Shown here piece after piece: positions 59,844 to 64,000 of a DNA stretch of 64,000 bases (position 1 is its first letter; the number at the start of each line of letters is the position of its first letter). Origin of the DNA: Excoecaria cochinchinensis (lineage: Eukaryota > Streptophyta > Magnoliopsida > Malpighiales > Euphorbiaceae); the NCBI GenBank assembly GCA_947683425.1, contig CANTUQ010000112.1, positions 12,911,501 through 12,975,500 of the forward strand. Reading direction: 5' to 3'. The position numbers were made by a program, and so were the translations under genes. The notes beneath the pieces were generated by a model. It was not told the origin of the DNA. It made no database searches and saw only the letters and a program-made list of their open reading frames with translations.

Positions 59844-61974
59844 TGTAAGCACCGTGTCCCGAGGCGGTCTGGATTAGAGATTACTCGATGAGGAATCAAA
59901 GTCCAATCCGTACAAATGGTTGAGATTTGGAGGTTTTAGTCCCCTACTTCACGAGAAATGTGTTCTTTCAGTCTTCGTAGGAAAGAGGGAGGAAACGGGG
60001 ATCTTTTTTAGGTCAAAAGGTGTATTTTTCTCCACCAACGGTCTGCCCGTCTGTCAAATGCAAGACCGTCGCTCGCTGCGGGTCACCGACGGCCTATGTG
60101 ATTTTCTGACACCCGTCGGAGGGGCCTGATTTCTCGGAGCATGCAACCTGATTTCTCGGAGCACGCGACCTTTTCGAAGCCTGTCGGTGAGAGTTGCAGG
60201 CCCGTCGGTTGAATCCTTGTGTAAGTAGGATTGAATCGACGCCCGTCGGTAAGAATTACAGGCCCGTCGGTTGAATCCTTGTGTCAGTAGGATTGAACCG
60301 GCGCCCGTCTGTGGAACCGACGCCCGTCGGTCACCCCTGGCCTATAAAAGCTTTCATTTCCCACCTAAAAAGGGGTTGGAGAAATCTCTAAGGGGAAACT
60401 CTGTCAAAATTAACACTTGTTTTCTCTCTCTTCCAACAAACACAAATCTTAATAAATCTCTTTTAGTTTAAGAATTAAACCATTAAAAAGGAGCTAAATC
60501 TAATTAGTTTTCCTAAGGTTTTGATTCCAAATTTCGGTCTTTTGAAAGATCAAGAAGGAAATAATCTATTTTCCTCATTCTTGACCTCTCATTTTGTCTT
60601 CTCGTGGAGCGTGCAGGACTTTAATCGACACCAAAAATCCATCCAAAATATTATCTGAGGGTAAATATTCCGGACTTCTTCTCCGTATTACTTCATTTTT
60701 ATTTTTATTCTTGTTCTTTTTCGACCTTTTGCTTTTATCTTCCTTTATTTTGATCCATTTCATCTCGTTTTTGTGGTAAAAATCTATTTTTGCTTTGAAA
60801 AAAAAATTAGTTTCTTTTGGAGACAGCGGTGACCGACGGGTCATCTGCTTCACCGATGCCCGTCGATCACCCCTCCCACAGACGTCCTCTCTCGAGTGAG
60901 CGACGGGACACGTTGGTCACCTTGACTGACGCCCGTCGGTCACTCGGTAGTGGCCATCCCTGGGTTCTGTCTCCATATTTTCAAACCCTTTTTTTTTTCT
61001 TTTTTTATCTCTCTCAAGTCTTAAAGCTTTATTTATATTGTGCTTTTTGTATATTAACACCCATTAACCTTTTGTGAGCATATATGATTTTCTTGGACTG
61101 TCCTGAGCTCGAGGGGCAATCTACCATGCTCGGAGGATTCCGTCCGGTTTAGTTTTCTAACCTTCTTAGTTATTTCACTCATTTGTTTATTTATTAATTA
61201 TTTTATGTACATGAATACACCTTTTTGTATCTCGCTAATTATAAAAATTGATGAATGTTTTATATTTAATAAAGGGAGATTTTCATAAAATTAAGGACCC
61301 AATGTCCTATTTTTCATCCAATGAAAAATTTCCACAATAAAAACATCATTTTTATAATAAATGCATGCGAGGACCAAAGTCCTCAAAATAAATAAATTCC
61401 CCGATTTATGCATGTATCGCACTTTTATAAAATGGGAGTTGTATTACGCTCCTAGTGTTATTGTAATTTTTTGATTTAATATTCTTTTATTTATCTATCG
61501 CTTTAAAACGTGAATAAAATGCGCTTTTAATTAAATTGCATCGTGTGGAGAGAGAGCGAATCAATGACTTCAAAATTTAATCATAAAATGATCGAGGTAG
61601 AAATAGATGAAAAGTCTCGAACCCAGCTCTGGTCTTTGGGCTCAACGAGGCGAGAGGTCTTTCCGATCACTCATTGAAACCTCCAAGACACCTCTTGTGT
61701 CCTTTTCAAAGACTTAATCAATGAATCCTAGGCTCCAAGGGAGAGAGGTTCACCCTCCAAGATCCCTTTGGTTGGCCCAAAATGGATAATAAGCGCAGTC
61801 TTAAGCTCTCCGAGGTGAGAGAAACTTTTCCAATGTTTTATTGGGTTGCGACTCCATGAAACCTCCTTATTGCCCAAAATAGACGCACTTGTAAATATCT
61901 TTGCAAGTTGCCAACGGATCCTCAATTGCCCGATCGCCCTCGAGCGGGCGGTCAGAGGGGTGGCAAGCGTCACA
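59844..61974 (+). repeat. C 3' LTR (2,131 bp)
   Basis: Matches the 5' LTR but carries about 200 bp more at 60118-60318, made of extra copies of CGCCCGTCGGT and a duplicated ~65-bp unit with GAATCCTTGTGT. TATA box at 60343. It ends AAGCGTCACA, followed by TSD CGTAC (61975-61979). A short deletion removed the GGGGTCCGGCGCAC stretch near the 3' end. Confidence 0.9.
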
Positions 61975-61979
61975 CGTAC

Positions 61980-62417
61980 TATAAAGGTATAACTCAATTT
62001 GCGATAGGATTAGGATTTGATAATATTTTTAGCTTATCAAACTCAGCATAACAATTAAGTTAAAGCGATTGCCACTAAAACTCATCAAGAGGTTACTATC
62101 TTGAGCTCTACATTTTCTTTCTTTTTTTTCTTTTTTCTTGCTTTTTCATCTATCTTTTTCATCTTTTTCCTTTTTTTTTTCTTTTCTTGCGAGCTCATGT
62201 CTTTGACACATGACTAAACCCTCTTCCCAAAGTGTAAACTCAATCATATCAGGGCAATTTTTGATAAACCAAAGAATTATCAATGATGTAGAATTGTCAA
62301 TGATATACATCCATCCTTACTAGAACGGCCATTCTTCTAAGGGGAGGCAAAAATCATTTTAGGCGAGGGGATAGTTTTAACATGTGTAACAATAAAATTG
62401 GCACGCATTTAGCATAC
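61980..62417 (-). other. Bb segment derived from Athila 3' UTR (part 1)
   Basis: On the minus strand, directly after the Bb primer site, the sequence GGTATGCTAAATGCGTGCC, TTGTTACACATGTTAA and CCCCTTAGAAGAATGGCC matches D at 49760-49870. Together with 36617-36361 it is colinear with D to about 50480. Confidence 0.65.
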
Positions 62418-62436
62418 CTCCCCAGTGGAGTCGCCA
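62418..62436 (-). other. Bb primer-binding site (tRNA-Arg type)
   Basis: The minus strand reads TGGCGACTCCACTGGGGAG, one terminal mismatch from the Ba site, 2 nt from LTR 3. Confidence 0.8.
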
Positions 62437-62437
62437 C

Positions 62438-63781
62438 TGTGACACGCGCCGAACCCCTTAAGCCCGCCTTTAGGGCGATCGAGAGAGGTTCATAAAACTT
62501 GTAAGAAATTACAAGGGCGTCTATTTTGGGCGACAAGGAGGTTTCATGGAGTCGCCACCTAATAGAATATTGGAAAAGTTCGTCTTGTCTCAGTGAGCCT
62601 AAGACGGCGCATAATATCCATTTTGGGCAAGCCAAAGGGATCTTGGAGGTATTCACCCCAATAGAACATTGGAATGACCCTTTAACCCTATGGAGCCTAG
62701 GATTGTAAATTGAGTCTTTTGATGGAACACAAGAGGTGTCTTGGAAATTCCATCACAATGAAACACCGGAATGATCCTCTCGCCTCGTTGAGCCCAAAGA
62801 CCAGAGATGGTTCGGGACTTCTCATTTATTCATACCTTGATTAAGTTAAAATTGAGTTTTGAATTTAAAATTTCATCTCTTTTCTCAAACGTATTGATGC
62901 AATAATTAAAGCGAAATTTGGTCATCCAAGGAAAGCGGTAAATGAAAGCAAAATTAAAATAAAGTGCATAAAAATAAATTACAATAAAACTAGAGGCAGA
63001 ATACAACCCCCATTGTAAAAAAAATATAATTCATCCATAAAATGGGTTATTTATTAAGAGTGAGGACATTGATCCTCGCATGCATAATTAAAGAAAATAA
63101 TTTTGAAGTGACAATTTATTTGGATGAAAAATTAGGACATTGGTCCAATTTCATTAGAAAAAATTCCAATTTATTTATAAAACTTTATGCGACTTTTTAA
63201 TTAACGTGCATGAAAATAAATAAACTTATTACAAATTACATATTAAATAATAAAAACAAATAAAATTAAAATAATACTAATAATGCTAAAAATATAAGCT
63301 CCACCAAAATGGTGTCTTCAAACTTCCATGGGCTCCCACTCACCATTGGAAAGGCTCATACATAAAAATAATTATTGAAATAAAAACAAATAAAAATAAT
63401 GTTAGTAATAAAAAATGGATTTAAACATATAACATGTAAAAATGAATTAAAATAAATAAAACAACATGCATAATGTATGACAAATTAATTAGATGGCATG
63501 ATAAAATAAACAACTTAACATATTAACAATTTAACATGCATAAATAAAAATAATAAAATTTAACATGCATGAAAACATAAATAATAATAATGATGATGAC
63601 AATAATAATAAATTATAATAATAAACAAGACTAATAAAAATAATAATGATGATAATAGTAATGATAAATAATAACTAATAATAATAATAACACTAATCAC
63701 AATAATAATAACAAATAATAATGATAATAATAATGATAGTAATAATATCAAAGAATATGAACAATCCAATTAAATATGCAA

Positions 63782-63823
<42 letters not shown>

Positions 63824-64000
63824 TCAAATAATATGAACAGATTAAGAAAAAGAAATAATAGTATGAACAATTAAATAAACAATAAAAATAAGAAATACAA
63901 ATATGAACAATTAAATAAAAGAGAAATGACAATTATATGTACAATTAAACAAAAGAGAAATGGTAATATGTACAATTAAACAAAAGATTGGGAATAAGAA
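62438..64000 (-). repeat. B LTR 3, 5' LTR of Bb (cut by the window end)
   Basis: Plus strand begins TGTGACACGCGCC. Colinear with LTR 2 (32137 onward), including the module block, the conserved inverted repeats near 63060 and 63140, and the TAA-type repeat at 63570-63830. Confidence 0.9.

Larger units (their letters stand above)
36623..61974 (+). mobile_element. C: Tat-like Ty3/gypsy element, 25,352 bp including nested D
   Basis: LTRs at 36623-38551 and 59844-61974, primer site, leader, gag, protease/G-patch, reverse transcriptase split by D, degenerate RNase H, second RNase H, integrase, antisense gene, divergent sense gene, tandem repeats and purine tract. Without D (8,176 bp plus one 5-bp TSD copy) it is about 17.2 kb. 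It has the autonomous-type architecture but many nonsense codons. Confidence 0.93.
25591..64000 (-). mobile_element. B: tandem three-LTR, minus-strand Tat-like non-autonomous element (with C nested inside)
   Basis: Three LTRs of one family lie in the same orientation: 25591-28209, 32137-34736 and 62438-64000 (cut by the window). Internal Ba (28210-32136) holds a minisatellite, antisense-gene intron relic, gag and primer site. Internal Bb (34737-36622 plus 61980-62437) holds a minisatellite, the same intron relic, an Athila-derived segment and a primer site. The middle LTR has a primer site on one side and a purine tract on the other, so it serves both units. C is inserted in Bb. Confidence 0.85.

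Overview
The window is plant nuclear DNA, most likely from a eudicot, and consists almost entirely of nested LTR retrotransposons of the Ty3/gypsy Ogre/Tat/Athila group. I see no intact host gene, no tRNA or rRNA gene and nothing bacterial. Evidence: TG...CA long terminal repeats, 5-bp target-site duplications (TSDs), primer-binding sites of tRNA-Arg type (Tat-like elements) and tRNA-Asp type (Athila-like element), purine tracts, and recognisable gag, protease, reverse transcriptase, RNase H and integrase sequences. The species cannot be named from this sequence.

Layout. E0 (1-3349, minus) is the 5' part of an Athila-like element; it interrupts E1. E1 (3350-3844, 8404-12353, 25366-25590, plus) is a decayed Tat-like element used as a landing pad. 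S (3845-8403) is a 4.56-kb solo LTR with TSD GAAAG inside E1 pol. A (12354-25365, plus, TSD CCATG) is a young 13.0-kb element with near-identical LTRs, an intact gag, no pol, a captured poly(A)-binding-protein fragment and large minisatellites. B (25591 to the window end, minus) is a three-LTR tandem: LTR, internal Ba, LTR, internal Bb, LTR. C (36623-61974, plus, TSD CGTAC) is a 25.4-kb Tat-like element inserted in Bb. D (42908-51083, plus, TSD GTATG) is an Athila-like element inserted in the reverse transcriptase of C. The chain E1, B, C, D is four levels deep.

How the parts may work together. C (and E1 before decay) is the autonomous type: gag, protease with a G-patch, reverse transcriptase, a degenerate RNase H plus a second RNase H, integrase, then an antisense spliced gene resembling plant mobile domain/DUF7745 proteins. 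In C this is followed by a divergent sense gene of Athila-ORF1 type with its own TATA box and 5'-UTR intron. A and Ba carry gag but no pol, yet share with C the primer-binding site, a conserved non-coding leader, the purine tract and LTR hairpins, so they could be mobilised in trans. Three elements (C, D, E0) repeat a private GC-rich motif both in the LTR and at an internal site; in C and D the internal site lies upstream of the extra gene. A, Ba, Bb and C each carry an unrelated minisatellite or tandem array just before the 3' purine tract.

Limits. Everything was read by eye. Element ends with TG/CA and TSDs are solid. Splice sites, promoters and family names for the extra genes are predictions. 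Nonsense and frameshift positions are described as seen; no repaired product is given.
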